This document shows, one piece after another, positions 1 through 7,058 of a DNA stretch of 38,926 nt (positions are counted from its first letter, which is position 1; each line of letters begins with the position of its first letter). Where the stretch lies: positions 1-38,926 of the forward strand of contig WFYJ01000099.1 in the NCBI GenBank assembly GCA_015490175.1, written 5' to 3'. This DNA is from Saprospiraceae bacterium. GTDB taxonomy: Bacteria > Bacteroidota > Bacteroidia > Chitinophagales > Saprospiraceae. Under the pieces are notes generated by a model. The model was not told where the DNA came from. It ran no database searches and saw only the letters and a list, made by a program, of their open reading frames with translations. The position numbers were made by a program, and so were the translations under genes.

Positions 1-17
1 ATTCAAGGACACCACCT
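1..17 (+). repeat. RepD fragment (3' end)
   Basis: The first bases, TTCAAGGACACCACC, match the right-hand end of the RepD units at 36463-36592 and (inverted) 38589-38735. The unit probably begins outside the window. It is followed by the GAGGAACCGAGGATTGAGG linker and then RepA copy 1. Confidence 0.6.
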
Positions 18-46
18 TTGATTGAACAATCGAGGAACCGAGGATT

Positions 47-308
47 GAGGCCCCTGAAAAAAACCCAAATCTCACGCAAAACTTGTTCCGAGTCTTCGGA
101 AACCTGTTCCGACTTGTCGGAAGCAGGCTCCGACCAAAGTCGGGAGCCCGTCCCGACTCAAGTCGCGAACGCAACGATTCGCAATGTATTTTTTTTTAAT
201 CAATGTGTTATCTATAGTGGACACGCGTCACGTTGTCACGTCGTCACGCGTCACGTGTCACGCGTCACGCGTCACGCGTCACGCGTCACGCGTCACGCGT
301 CACGGACT
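47..308 (-). repeat. RepA copy 1, MITE-like hairpin element with expanded heptamer tract
   Basis: Inverted relative to the copies at 4112-4308 and 14710-14932. It keeps the GAGGCCCCTGAAAAAA end (47-62), hairpins such as TTCCGACTTGTCGGAA (about 104-121), and the AT-rich core with CTATAGATAACA and GCGAATCGTTGCG on the minus strand (172-220). The opposite end stops at the equivalent of AGTCCGTGACG, and the terminal CTGAAAAAA is missing. An internal heptamer motif present once or twice in other copies is expanded here (224-304). Confidence 0.75.
224..304. repeat. Heptanucleotide tandem repeat (GTCACGC)n
   Basis: About ten near-perfect 7-bp units of GTCACGC, with one or two variant units such as GTCACGT. 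It lies inside RepA copy 1. RepA copy 2 has one unit and copy 3 has two, so the tract is a local expansion within the element. It is a simple tandem repeat with no spacers, so it is not CRISPR. Confidence 0.9.
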
Positions 309-334
309 GCAAATTTTTGCGGCAAGCCCGACCC

Positions 335-1246
335 TCAGATCTTCAATCTTCGCAGATATGCTGCATTGGCACGAGCACACTCATAAGGCGTGCCCTGCTC
401 GTATTGCTCCTGCTCGACGAGGTAGTACTGCATGCCCTGATCGCGCGCCACCTTCAGGATGCGGGGAAAGTCGATGCTGCCCGTGCCGAGGATGCAGGAG
501 GCCTCGCGTTCGTCGGGCGGCGCGTCTTTTTTGCGGTCTTTGATGTGACACAGGCGCCAGCGGCCCGGATACTTGTTGAGCCATTCGACGGGGTCGGCCC
601 CGGCGGTGACCACCCAGTAGATGTCCATCTCGAAATCGACCAGCTCGGGATCGGTCTCTTGCATCATGACGTCCTGTGGCAGGGCGCCGTCGAGCGGTTG
701 GAAGGAATAGTCGTGGTTGTGGTAGGCAAAGCGCAGGCCGTGCTGTCGGCAAATTTCGCCACAGCGGTTGAACGTCTCGGCGATGCGCCGGAAGTCGTCG
801 ATGCTTTGCTGTGGCCCTACCCAGGGGGCGACGAGGTATTTCATGCCCACCTCGGCGGCCTGGGCTGCTTTCGTTTCGAAGTCCTGCACGAAATTGCAGT
901 GGCTGGCCACGGGGGCCAGGCCCAGCTCGTCGCAGTGTTGCCTGAATGCGGTATGGCTCATGCCCCACCACAGCCCCCTGGGCCCTTCGAAGTTTTCGAT
1001 TTGGCTGTAGCCAAATGCCGCCACTTGGCGCAGCACCTCGACGGGGTCTCCGGCCATTTCGTCGCGCAGCGTCCAGAGCTGGATGCCGAAAGCCTCGAGT
1101 GTGCCCCGGGCGGGGGCATCGGGTGGAGGTGCTTTCTGCTGATCCTGGTTGGCAGGTGCGTCGTCGTTGCAGCTCAGGCCGGCCACGGTGGCGAGTGCTC
1201 CGGCGGTCAGCAGGCCGGAACGGTGCAGAAACTTGCGTCGGTTCAT
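335..1246 (-). CDS. Secreted sugar phosphate isomerase/epimerase-like TIM-barrel protein
   Basis: A 303-residue xylose-isomerase-like TIM barrel (AP endonuclease 2 superfamily). The ATG at 1246 is chosen because it starts a twin-arginine-like leader (MNRRKFLHRSG) with a hydrophobic stretch and a lipobox-like AGLSC (Cys26). The product is therefore probably exported by Tat and may be lipid-anchored. Metal and active-site-like motifs are IENFE near residue 85, YHNHD in the middle, DIYW, CHIKD and YLVEQEQ near the C-terminus, in the order expected for this fold. Bacteroidota carry many such secreted paralogues, thought to act on sugars or inositols. The substrate cannot be told here. The reading frame extends upstream to a non-ATG start, but that would bury the leader. 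The 3' end faces RepA copy 1. Confidence 0.85.
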   Translation of the reverse strand: MNRRKFLHRSGLLTAGALATVAGLSCNDDAPANQDQQKAPPPDAPARGTLEAFGIQLWTLRDEMAGDPVEVLRQVAAFGYSQIENFEGPRGLWWGMSHTAFRQHCDELGLAPVASHCNFVQDFETKAAQAAEVGMKYLVAPWVGPQQSIDDFRRIAETFNRCGEICRQHGLRFAYHNHDYSFQPLDGALPQDVMMQETDPELVDFEMDIYWVVTAGADPVEWLNKYPGRWRLCHIKDRKKDAPPDEREASCILGTGSIDFPRILKVARDQGMQYYLVEQEQYEQGTPYECARANAAYLRRLKI

Positions 1247-1401
1247 GAAGTCGCCTTTTTTGTACACGATGAGAAAGGAGCGACTTGTCGGCGAGCGATT
1301 GCAAGAAAAGAATTTTGCGCAAGCAAAAAAAGGCAGCGACCTTGCGGTCACTGCCCGAAAAACAACTTCTATTGAGATAAAGGCTTTCCGGTAAGGAGTC
1401 G

Positions 1402-2358
1402 TCAGTGGCTGATCACTTTGCCGTCGCGCACCAGGGGGCGCACGCCGTGCACGAGCCGATAGAGCCGGCCGCCCTCTTCGAGGAAGAGCTGCAGCTCGTA
1501 GTTGCGGCTTTCTTTCTGCATGTCGTTGCGGAAGGTGAGTTCCACGGGGTTGTTGCTGAAAGTGAAGCGAATGCCCGTGGTGTTGTTCGGGCTGTCGGGG
1601 AACGAGGGGTTCACCTCGAGATAGGGCATGGGTTTGCCTGTGTCGGCATCCACGATCTGGAGCACGAAGGTCTGGCCAAAGAGCAGCTCCGGATCGGGGT
1701 GCCCCAACGCGAACCTTACTTTCGTGTAGCGCCAGGTGTCGGTGCCGGGGCGTATGTGGCTGAGGGCGCCGCCATCGGCTTTCTTGCTGAGCAACACTTC
1801 ATCCCATTGCACGGCAGTGCGCAATACCACCTGGCGGATGCGTTCCAGCCGGGCCGCTTCTTCTTTCTTCTCTTTGCTTTGGGTGACCTGATCCCGTTCG
1901 GTCTGGACCGTCTCTTCCTGCTGCCGCTGCAGCATGGCCAGGCTGTCGAGCAACTGTCGTTTTTCGATTTCCATCTGCTCGATGCGGGCCTGATACTGAT
2001 CGCGGGCCTGGCTCAGCTTGCCGATTTCGGCTTCGAGGGCGGCAATTTTCGCGTGCATCAGGTCGAGCTCCTGCTTCAGACGCTGCATCCGGGTGCGCGT
2101 GCGATCCAGTTGGCGGGCCAGTTCGGCTTTCTGCTGCTGGAGCAGCGCGATGCTGTCTTCCAGCAAGCGGATTTCCCGTTGCAGCTCTTTGTTGAGCAGG
2201 CGTTCGCCTTCCAGCTCGCCGCTCAGCCGGTGCATCACTTCCTGCTGGTAACTGATGTATTTGTGCTGCCTGACCAGGCGGTCGCTCAGAAGGCCCACGG
2301 TGCCGGTCAGCAGCACGGTTGTGAAGGTGGTGATGAGTAAAAGTTGTTGTTTTCTCAT
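1402..2358 (-). CDS. Membrane-anchored coiled-coil protein, unknown function
   Basis: 318 residues from the ATG at 2358. One transmembrane helix near the N-terminus (LLLITTFTTVLLTGTVGLL) is followed by about 150 residues of charged heptad-like sequence (residues 30-180), a long coiled coil. The roughly 130-residue C-terminal part is probably globular, with LLFGQTFVLQIVDADTGKP and a VELTF strand-like run. It is probably anchored in the inner membrane with the coil in the periplasm. A TTG start at 2451 would add 31 residues before the helix; ATG is preferred. No family was recognised. A second secreted coiled-coil protein is at 33835-34503, without clear sequence similarity. The gene is divergent from ctlX across a 650-bp spacer. 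Confidence 0.8.
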   Translation of the reverse strand: MRKQQLLLITTFTTVLLTGTVGLLSDRLVRQHKYISYQQEVMHRLSGELEGERLLNKELQREIRLLEDSIALLQQQKAELARQLDRTRTRMQRLKQELDLMHAKIAALEAEIGKLSQARDQYQARIEQMEIEKRQLLDSLAMLQRQQEETVQTERDQVTQSKEKKEEAARLERIRQVVLRTAVQWDEVLLSKKADGGALSHIRPGTDTWRYTKVRFALGHPDPELLFGQTFVLQIVDADTGKPMPYLEVNPSFPDSPNNTTGIRFTFSNNPVELTFRNDMQKESRNYELQLFLEEGGRLYRLVHGVRPLVRDGKVISH

Positions 2359-3010
2359 AGCAGGTCTGGTTTTTGGTATCGGTCTGCCTGTCAGGTCAGT
2401 GATTTTCGGTTTGAAAAAGTGACGAATCGCATTCCGTTTGTCATTTGCCAATTGAGTTTTTTATCAAAAAGTTACAGATATGATGTTTTTTATATTTTCA
2501 TAAAAATGATTTGTTTTTTGTAAAAAATGTCATGAATACCTGCTGTCAATGCTTTGAGTACGTATTATGATTTTTCAAACATTGTTCCAAAAAGCCATGT
2601 GACCGCTGTTTGGCAATGGGCTGGGGCGGGTTTTTCTCCTTAAGTGGTTGATTGTCAATTGCTTGATGCCTTGGAAAAAATGTTTGGGCTCGTGCAGGTG
2701 CACCACCGATGCCGAAAGGAGAGGGGGCAGAGGGCACCTGGATTCGAGCCGCTGAGGGGCAGGCGAGGACAGGATCAGTGGATGGTTGGGAGCAAAGGCA
2801 CACTGATCCCTGAAAATTGGCTGGTTGAGATGTGGGGATGATTGGGGAATGGTGCCTACTTTAGCGGCCACGAATCGGGCCGGATGGGCAGGAAGGCGGC
2901 AGCGGCACGCGAGAAAGGGCGTGCAGGCTGGTTGCTTTTGCCAGGCAATGCATTGTCCGGGTACTCCGGCACAGCGACGGGATACAAAAATCTGAACGAG
3001 ACACTTGCGT
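2359..3010. other. Divergent intergenic region with AT-rich island
   Basis: No convincing gene in 652 bp. About 2452-2560 is strongly A+T-rich (runs such as TTTTTTATATTTTCATAAAAATGA) in an otherwise GC-rich window, and probably carries the promoter of the coiled-coil gene. The rest (2560-3010) is GC-rich without a recognised RNA gene. Short frames here, including a GTG-started one at 2644-2841, have no family resemblance. Confidence 0.5.
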
Positions 3011-3973
3011 ATGGAGCGAGGGACGCATCAAACGACGCGGCACATCCTGATGGTACGTCCGGCCCGCTTTGGCTACAACCCCGAGACGGCAGCCAGCAAC
3101 GCCTTTCAGGTGTACGACGACAGCATGACGCCCGAAGAAATTGCTGCGACGGCGCGCGAGGAGTTCGACCAGTTTGTGGCCGTGTTGCGCGAGGCGGGCG
3201 TGCAGGTGTGGGTCGTCGAAGATACGCCCGAGCCCCCCAAGCCCGATGCCGTTTTCCCCAACAACTGGGTGACCTTTCACAACGACGGCACCGTCATCAC
3301 CTATCCGATGTTTGCACCGCAGCGCCGCCTCGAGCGCCGCGAAGACATCATCAAGTACCTTGGTTCGCACTTTCACATCGAGCGGCGCATCAAGCTGGAG
3401 CGCTACGAGGCCAAGGGCCGCTTTCTCGAAGGCACGGGCAGCATGGTGCTCGACCGCCAGCATCGCATTGTGTACGCCTGCAGCAGTCCGCGCACCGATG
3501 AGTTCTTGCTCGACGAGTTCTGCCGGCTGATGGGCTACGAAAAGGAATACTTCAGCGCTACCGACGCCCGCGGCCAGGAGATTTATCACACCAACGTGAT
3601 GATGGCTGTGGGCGAGCGCTTCGTGGTCATCTGCCTGGAGGCGATAGCCGACGATTACGCGGCCAACCGCCTCATCGATCGCTTCTACGCGACCAACAAG
3701 GAGATCGTGGAAATCAGCTATCGCCAGATGATGTCGTTTGCCGGCAACATGCTGCAGGTGCAAAACGACCGGGGGGAGCGGCTGCTCGTCATGTCCGATC
3801 AGGCTTACCATTCGCTTACGGACGCGCAGATCCGCCGGCTCGAAAAACACTGCCGTCTCGTGCACAGCCCCATTGATACCATCGAAACTTACGGCGGCGG
3901 CAGCGCCCGCTGCATGATGGCCGAGATCTTCTTGCCGGAAAAAGAGGAAGGCCAGGATGACTCTGGCAAGTGA
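3011..3973 (+). CDS. ctlX: CtlX-type citrulline/arginine-utilisation hydrolase (amidinotransferase fold)
   Basis: 320 residues of the arginine deiminase/amidinotransferase (pentein) superfamily. The N-terminal TTRHILMVRPARFGYN is typical of CtlX, named for citrulline ureidase in Francisella. Likely catalytic residues are all visible: Asp79 in DAVFPNNW, Glu140 in FLEGTGSM, His193 in IYHTNVMM and nucleophile Cys301 in GGGSARCMM. It should hydrolyse a guanidino or ureido compound in the cytoplasm; the real substrate in Bacteroidota is less certain than the fold. The ATG at 3011 is used; a TTG two codons upstream is in frame. It stands alone. An arginase-fold enzyme lies 34 kb away (37321-38118), so a common arginine/citrulline role is only a thought. 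Confidence 0.88.
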   Translation: MERGTHQTTRHILMVRPARFGYNPETAASNAFQVYDDSMTPEEIAATAREEFDQFVAVLREAGVQVWVVEDTPEPPKPDAVFPNNWVTFHNDGTVITYPMFAPQRRLERREDIIKYLGSHFHIERRIKLERYEAKGRFLEGTGSMVLDRQHRIVYACSSPRTDEFLLDEFCRLMGYEKEYFSATDARGQEIYHTNVMMAVGERFVVICLEAIADDYAANRLIDRFYATNKEIVEISYRQMMSFAGNMLQVQNDRGERLLVMSDQAYHSLTDAQIRRLEKHCRLVHSPIDTIETYGGGSARCMMAEIFLPEKEEGQDDSGK

Positions 3974-4008
3974 ACCAGCTGCAAAAGGGAGAAAGGCTCA
4001 GGGGGAAT

Positions 4009-4054
4009 GTCTCCGGTCAACTGATTTCGGTCGTGTCCCCGATCAACTGATTTC
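4009..4054. repeat. Two direct copies of a 20-bp word
   Basis: GTCTCCGGTCAACTGATTTC (4009-4028) and GTCCCCGATCAACTGATTTC (4035-4054) repeat with a 26-bp period just after ctlX and run into RepC copy 1. Confidence 0.75.
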
Positions 4055-4110
4055 AAACTGCGTTTTCTGCTGCCGAAGGCTGCGGTTTCAATGACTGAGG
4101 AACCGAAGAA
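4055..4110 (+). repeat. RepC copy 1
   Basis: AAACTGCG, then CTGCTGCCGAAGGCTGCGG, then GACTGAGGAACCG. The same order of blocks is at 31835-31890, 36229-36300 and (inverted) 38738-38795. It contains a GCC-GAA-GGC hairpin. It ends directly at the left end of RepA copy 2. Confidence 0.75.
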
Positions 4111-4111
4111 T

Positions 4112-4308
4112 GAGCACACTGAAAAAAGTCCGTAACAATCCCGACAAGTCGGGATGACGCGTGCCCACTATAGATAACATACTGATTTAAGATAAAAAAT
4201 ACATCGCGAATCGTTGCGTCCCCGACTTTGGTCGGGACAAGCTGTTGCGGCCCCGACTTTGGTCGGGGCAGGCTGTTGCGTGAGATTTGGGGTTTTTTCA
4301 GGGGCCTC
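4112..4308 (+). repeat. RepA copy 2, MITE-like hairpin element
   Basis: A complete 197-bp copy. The left end has CTGAAAAAAGTCC and the right end TTTTTTCAGGGGCCTC, an imperfect terminal inverted repeat of about 18 bp. Inside are hairpin CCCGACAAGTCGGG, one GACGCGT unit, the conserved core (CTATAGATAACA to GCGAATCGTTGCG, about 4169-4220), then hairpins GTCCCCGACTTTGGTCGGGA and a second with GGGGC, separated by the linker CTGTTGCG. There is no coding capacity. Confidence 0.85.
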
Positions 4309-4321
4309 AAGAATCGAAGAA

Positions 4322-4458
4322 CCAAGGATTTGACAAAAAACTGATAATCAGCAATAAAAACTCTCAACCCTCAAGCCTCAACCCTCAACCCTACACGCAA
4401 CACCTTTTGCAGCCGGTCCATTTTCGGGATGCGCAATCATCTATTCGCGAACACCACC
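4322..4458 (+). repeat. RepD copy 1 with heptamer array
   Basis: Starts with AAGGATTTGACAAAAAACTG and ends with GCGAACACCACC, like 36463-36592 and the inverted copy at 38589-38735. Between the conserved ends lie five 7-bp units (CTCAACC, CTCAAGC, CTCAACC, CTCAACC, CTACACG; 4363-4397). The other copies carry different heptamers at the same internal place. Confidence 0.8.
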
Positions 4459-4865
4459 GGCTCAGGGTGCCCCAACTGGGGTTTGGGCAAAAAGCTATTG
4501 TGACAAAGCAGAGGTCCGGAACCTGCAGGTAGCCATTCAGGAGCCCGCTTCGTCCGTATGCGCGGCTCTCCCGAATTGTTGCGGCAGGCATCTCCATGAA
4601 TCAGGGCAGAAAGATGTACAAAAAACACTATCTGACGAAACAAAATGCTGCCTTGGGAATTTAATCAGGGATTGTGCATGCAGGGGCCATGGGCCTGTAA
4701 TGTGGGATGCCCGGGTGAAAAGTGGGATGAGATGGATTTCTGGTACTTCCTGTAACAGGTCGGCGGCGGTCGGTGAGCGAGGTGCGGGAAGGTGCCATGC
4801 CCGAATTGCATTGGCTGCAGCCATAACCTTGTGCGGTGCATTCATCAGAATTCGAACTTGAGTGT
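4459..4865. other. Leader region of the exporter operon
   Basis: About 400 bp between RepD and the exporter. No repeat module and no known RNA was recognised. Two short overlapping plus-strand reading frames are visible (22 codons at 4596-4664 and 36 codons at 4645-4755). The second is entered separately. Confidence 0.4.
4645..4755 (+). CDS. Possible small Trp/Cys-rich peptide (speculative)
   Basis: A 36-codon ATG-to-TAA frame 110 bp before the ABC exporter gene. It has four tryptophans (positions 4, 16, 26, 33), three cysteines (11, 18, 22; motif CNVGCPGEKW) and an aromatic end (DFWYFL). Its position before an exporter suggests an exported peptide or a translated leader. There is no ribosome-binding site, no double-glycine leader and no recognised family. 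G-rich DNA readily gives TGG codons by chance, so this may well be a random frame. Confidence 0.2.
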   Translation: MLPWEFNQGLCMQGPWACNVGCPGEKWDEMDFWYFL

Positions 4866-7034
4866 ATGGGGCCAAACAGCATTTTAGTAGAGGCCATACT
4901 GACAAAAATGGCGGGCTTGCTTCAGGTTGATGAAGCAGTATATGAAGCCAACCTTCCTTTGGTGGAGAAAGTGCAGGAATCATGGCCGTTGAGCCGATGG
5001 GCCGAGCAAATGCTGTTGCAATCTCGGCGCAAGGGGCTTGCCGGCGTGGAGCAGCATTTCAGCATACGCGAGGCTGAAGCTTTTCTGGAGAGCCGCAATG
5101 CCGCCCTGGTGCTGTTCCGCACCGATGAGAAAGGGCAGATTTATCCCGTTATCGTCATGCGCCAGAACGGCGCGCTGGTCGAATGGCGTTATGATGTGCA
5201 GGTGCACGAGTGGATGTGCCGCACGCTCGAAGGCATGGAAGGATTCGCAGCGCCACCCACCGCAACCGGAAGCACCGATGTGTTGGCTGTGACTTTTTTC
5301 CCCTTCATTTCTCTGGCACAAACGCCCGACAAAGCGCCTCCGCTGTCGCCCTGGCAACGCCTGTGGCGTTTGCTTTCCGGTGAACGCAAGGTGGTCACCT
5401 ACATCTATGTGTACGCCATCCTGTCGGGGTTGGTGGCCCTGTCGTTGCCGTTGGGCATCCAGGCTTCTTTTCGCTTCATATCGAGCGGTACCATGACTAC
5501 CTCATTGTTTGTCGTGGTACTGCTGTTGCTAGTGGGCCTGGGCATTGCCGGCCTTTTGCAGATCATGCAACTGTGGCTGGTGGAAATCTTGCAGCAACGC
5601 GTGTTTGCCCGCGGCGCTTTCGAGTTCGCTATTCGCATTCCCCGCATTGATATTCGCTCGTTGCGGCAGCACTACCCGCCAGAACTAATGAACCGCTTCA
5701 TGGATGTGGTGGCCCTGCAGAAAGAGCTGCCCAAGTTGTTGGTTGATATTTCTGCAGCCGTGCTGCAAGTGCTGTTCGGGCTTGTCTTGCTGACCATTTA
5801 CCATCCCTATTTTCTGAGCTTCGTGCTGTTCAGTTTTCTTTTTGTGAGCCTGCTGTTCTATTACACTTTTGAGCGCGGGCTCCACACCTCCATAAAGGAA
5901 TCCGGCTTCAAGTACAAGATCCAGTTCTGGCTGGAGGAGCTGGGGCGGGCCGTGCGGCTTTTCCGGCTTTCGCCCAACAGCCGATTGCCGCTGTTGAAGA
6001 TGGATGAGTTGGTCAACAAGTATCTGTATTTCCGCAACCAGCACTTTCGGGTGTTGGTGCGGCAGCACGCGTTCATATTGCTTTTCAAGTTGCTGACCAT
6101 TGGCGGACTGCTGTTGCTGGGCGGAGCGCTTGTACAGGCCCGGCAATTCAGTCTGGGGCAGTTGGTGGCCTCGGAGGTGCTGGTCATTCTCGTGGTAGGC
6201 GCTATCGAGAAGGCCGTCATCGGTTTGCCTACCATTTATCATGTACTTACCTCGCTGGAAAAGATCGGACAGGTGACCGACTTGCCACTGGTGGATCACC
6301 GGCACAAGCTGCCCTTCAATTCTTCCGGGCGGGATCGGGGAGTTGCCATCAGGATGCAAGGGGTCGCTGCCTGGTACATTTCGGGCAAGCCCGCCTTGCG
6401 GGGCATTGACCTGGAAGTGGCCCCGGGCGAAAAGATCTGCCTCAGCGGGCCGGAAAGCTCGGGGAAACACACCCTGATGCGTTTGCTTATCGGATATGCG
6501 CGCTACGAGGGGTTGGTACAGGTAAACGGCGTGGCGCTTCGCGATCTCGATCTGGATTCCTGGCGCATGCACGTGAGCAGTGATTTTCCCGGATTCGAGA
6601 CTTTTTCCGGCACCATTCTCGAAAACATTTCCCTGGGTAAGCCCACCGTATCCATCGAGGATGTATACTGGGCGATGGATGCGGTGTGTCTGGCTGATGC
6701 GGTAGGGCATTTGCCCGACGGCCTGCACACGGTACTGGATGCCACGGGGCGGCCCTTGTCATTGAGCGAGCGAGAGAAACTGGTGTTGGCTCGCTGCATC
6801 GTGTCGCGCCCTCGCCTGATCCTGCTTTTTGGCCGCTATCCGCACATTGCCCCGGCCGAGCGACGCCGGATCATGGACTACCTCATGTCGGCCGACAGGC
6901 CGTGGAACCTGATAGTGTTGTCCAACGAGCCTTGGGTGCAGCGTGCGGCTGATCGGGTGGTGGTGCTGAAGGGCGGGCGGATCGTGGCCTCGGGGCCCTA
7001 CGCGCAAATGCAGGAGCACCTGTCGGATCTGTGA
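4866..7034 (+). CDS. ABC exporter with fused membrane and degenerate ATP-binding domain
   Basis: 722 residues from the ATG at 4866 (a GTG at 4836 is also in frame). About 165 N-terminal residues form an unrecognised cytoplasmic domain that lacks the Cys/His motifs of C39 peptidases. Six transmembrane helices follow at about residues 170-490, then an ABC domain. Walker A is GPESSGKHT (528-536, Lys534), with His where Ser or Thr is usual. The other ATPase motifs are lost: the Q-loop reads VSSDFPGFETF, the signature LSLSE replaces LSGGQ, Walker B is RLILLFGRYP without the Asp-Glu pair, and the H-loop is VLSNEP with Asn for His. The frame is intact. With the HlyD-like (24 bp downstream) and TolC-like genes it forms a one-step, type-I-like export system. 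Similar motif loss may be general in this Bacteroidota family. Confidence 0.85.
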   Translation: MGPNSILVEAILTKMAGLLQVDEAVYEANLPLVEKVQESWPLSRWAEQMLLQSRRKGLAGVEQHFSIREAEAFLESRNAALVLFRTDEKGQIYPVIVMRQNGALVEWRYDVQVHEWMCRTLEGMEGFAAPPTATGSTDVLAVTFFPFISLAQTPDKAPPLSPWQRLWRLLSGERKVVTYIYVYAILSGLVALSLPLGIQASFRFISSGTMTTSLFVVVLLLLVGLGIAGLLQIMQLWLVEILQQRVFARGAFEFAIRIPRIDIRSLRQHYPPELMNRFMDVVALQKELPKLLVDISAAVLQVLFGLVLLTIYHPYFLSFVLFSFLFVSLLFYYTFERGLHTSIKESGFKYKIQFWLEELGRAVRLFRLSPNSRLPLLKMDELVNKYLYFRNQHFRVLVRQHAFILLFKLLTIGGLLLLGGALVQARQFSLGQLVASEVLVILVVGAIEKAVIGLPTIYHVLTSLEKIGQVTDLPLVDHRHKLPFNSSGRDRGVAIRMQGVAAWYISGKPALRGIDLEVAPGEKICLSGPESSGKHTLMRLLIGYARYEGLVQVNGVALRDLDLDSWRMHVSSDFPGFETFSGTILENISLGKPTVSIEDVYWAMDAVCLADAVGHLPDGLHTVLDATGRPLSLSEREKLVLARCIVSRPRLILLFGRYPHIAPAERRRIMDYLMSADRPWNLIVLSNEPWVQRAADRVVVLKGGRIVASGPYAQMQEHLSDL

Positions 7035-7058
7035 GCCGAAAGTGAAAAGCCTCGGATT

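Noticed and set aside
224-304. CRISPR array
   Set aside because: Contiguous 7-bp units without spacers and no cas genes nearby.
2740-2770. tRNA T-arm-like GGATTCGAGCC
   Set aside because: The flanking bases do not form a 5-bp T stem, and no acceptor, D or anticodon arm could be placed.
2644-2841. 65-codon GTG-started frame before ctlX
   Set aside because: No family resemblance, non-ATG start, and composition like surrounding non-coding DNA.
4661-4897. 78-codon minus-strand frame over the exporter start
   Set aside because: Overlaps the start of a clear gene, has no motif and no ribosome-binding site.
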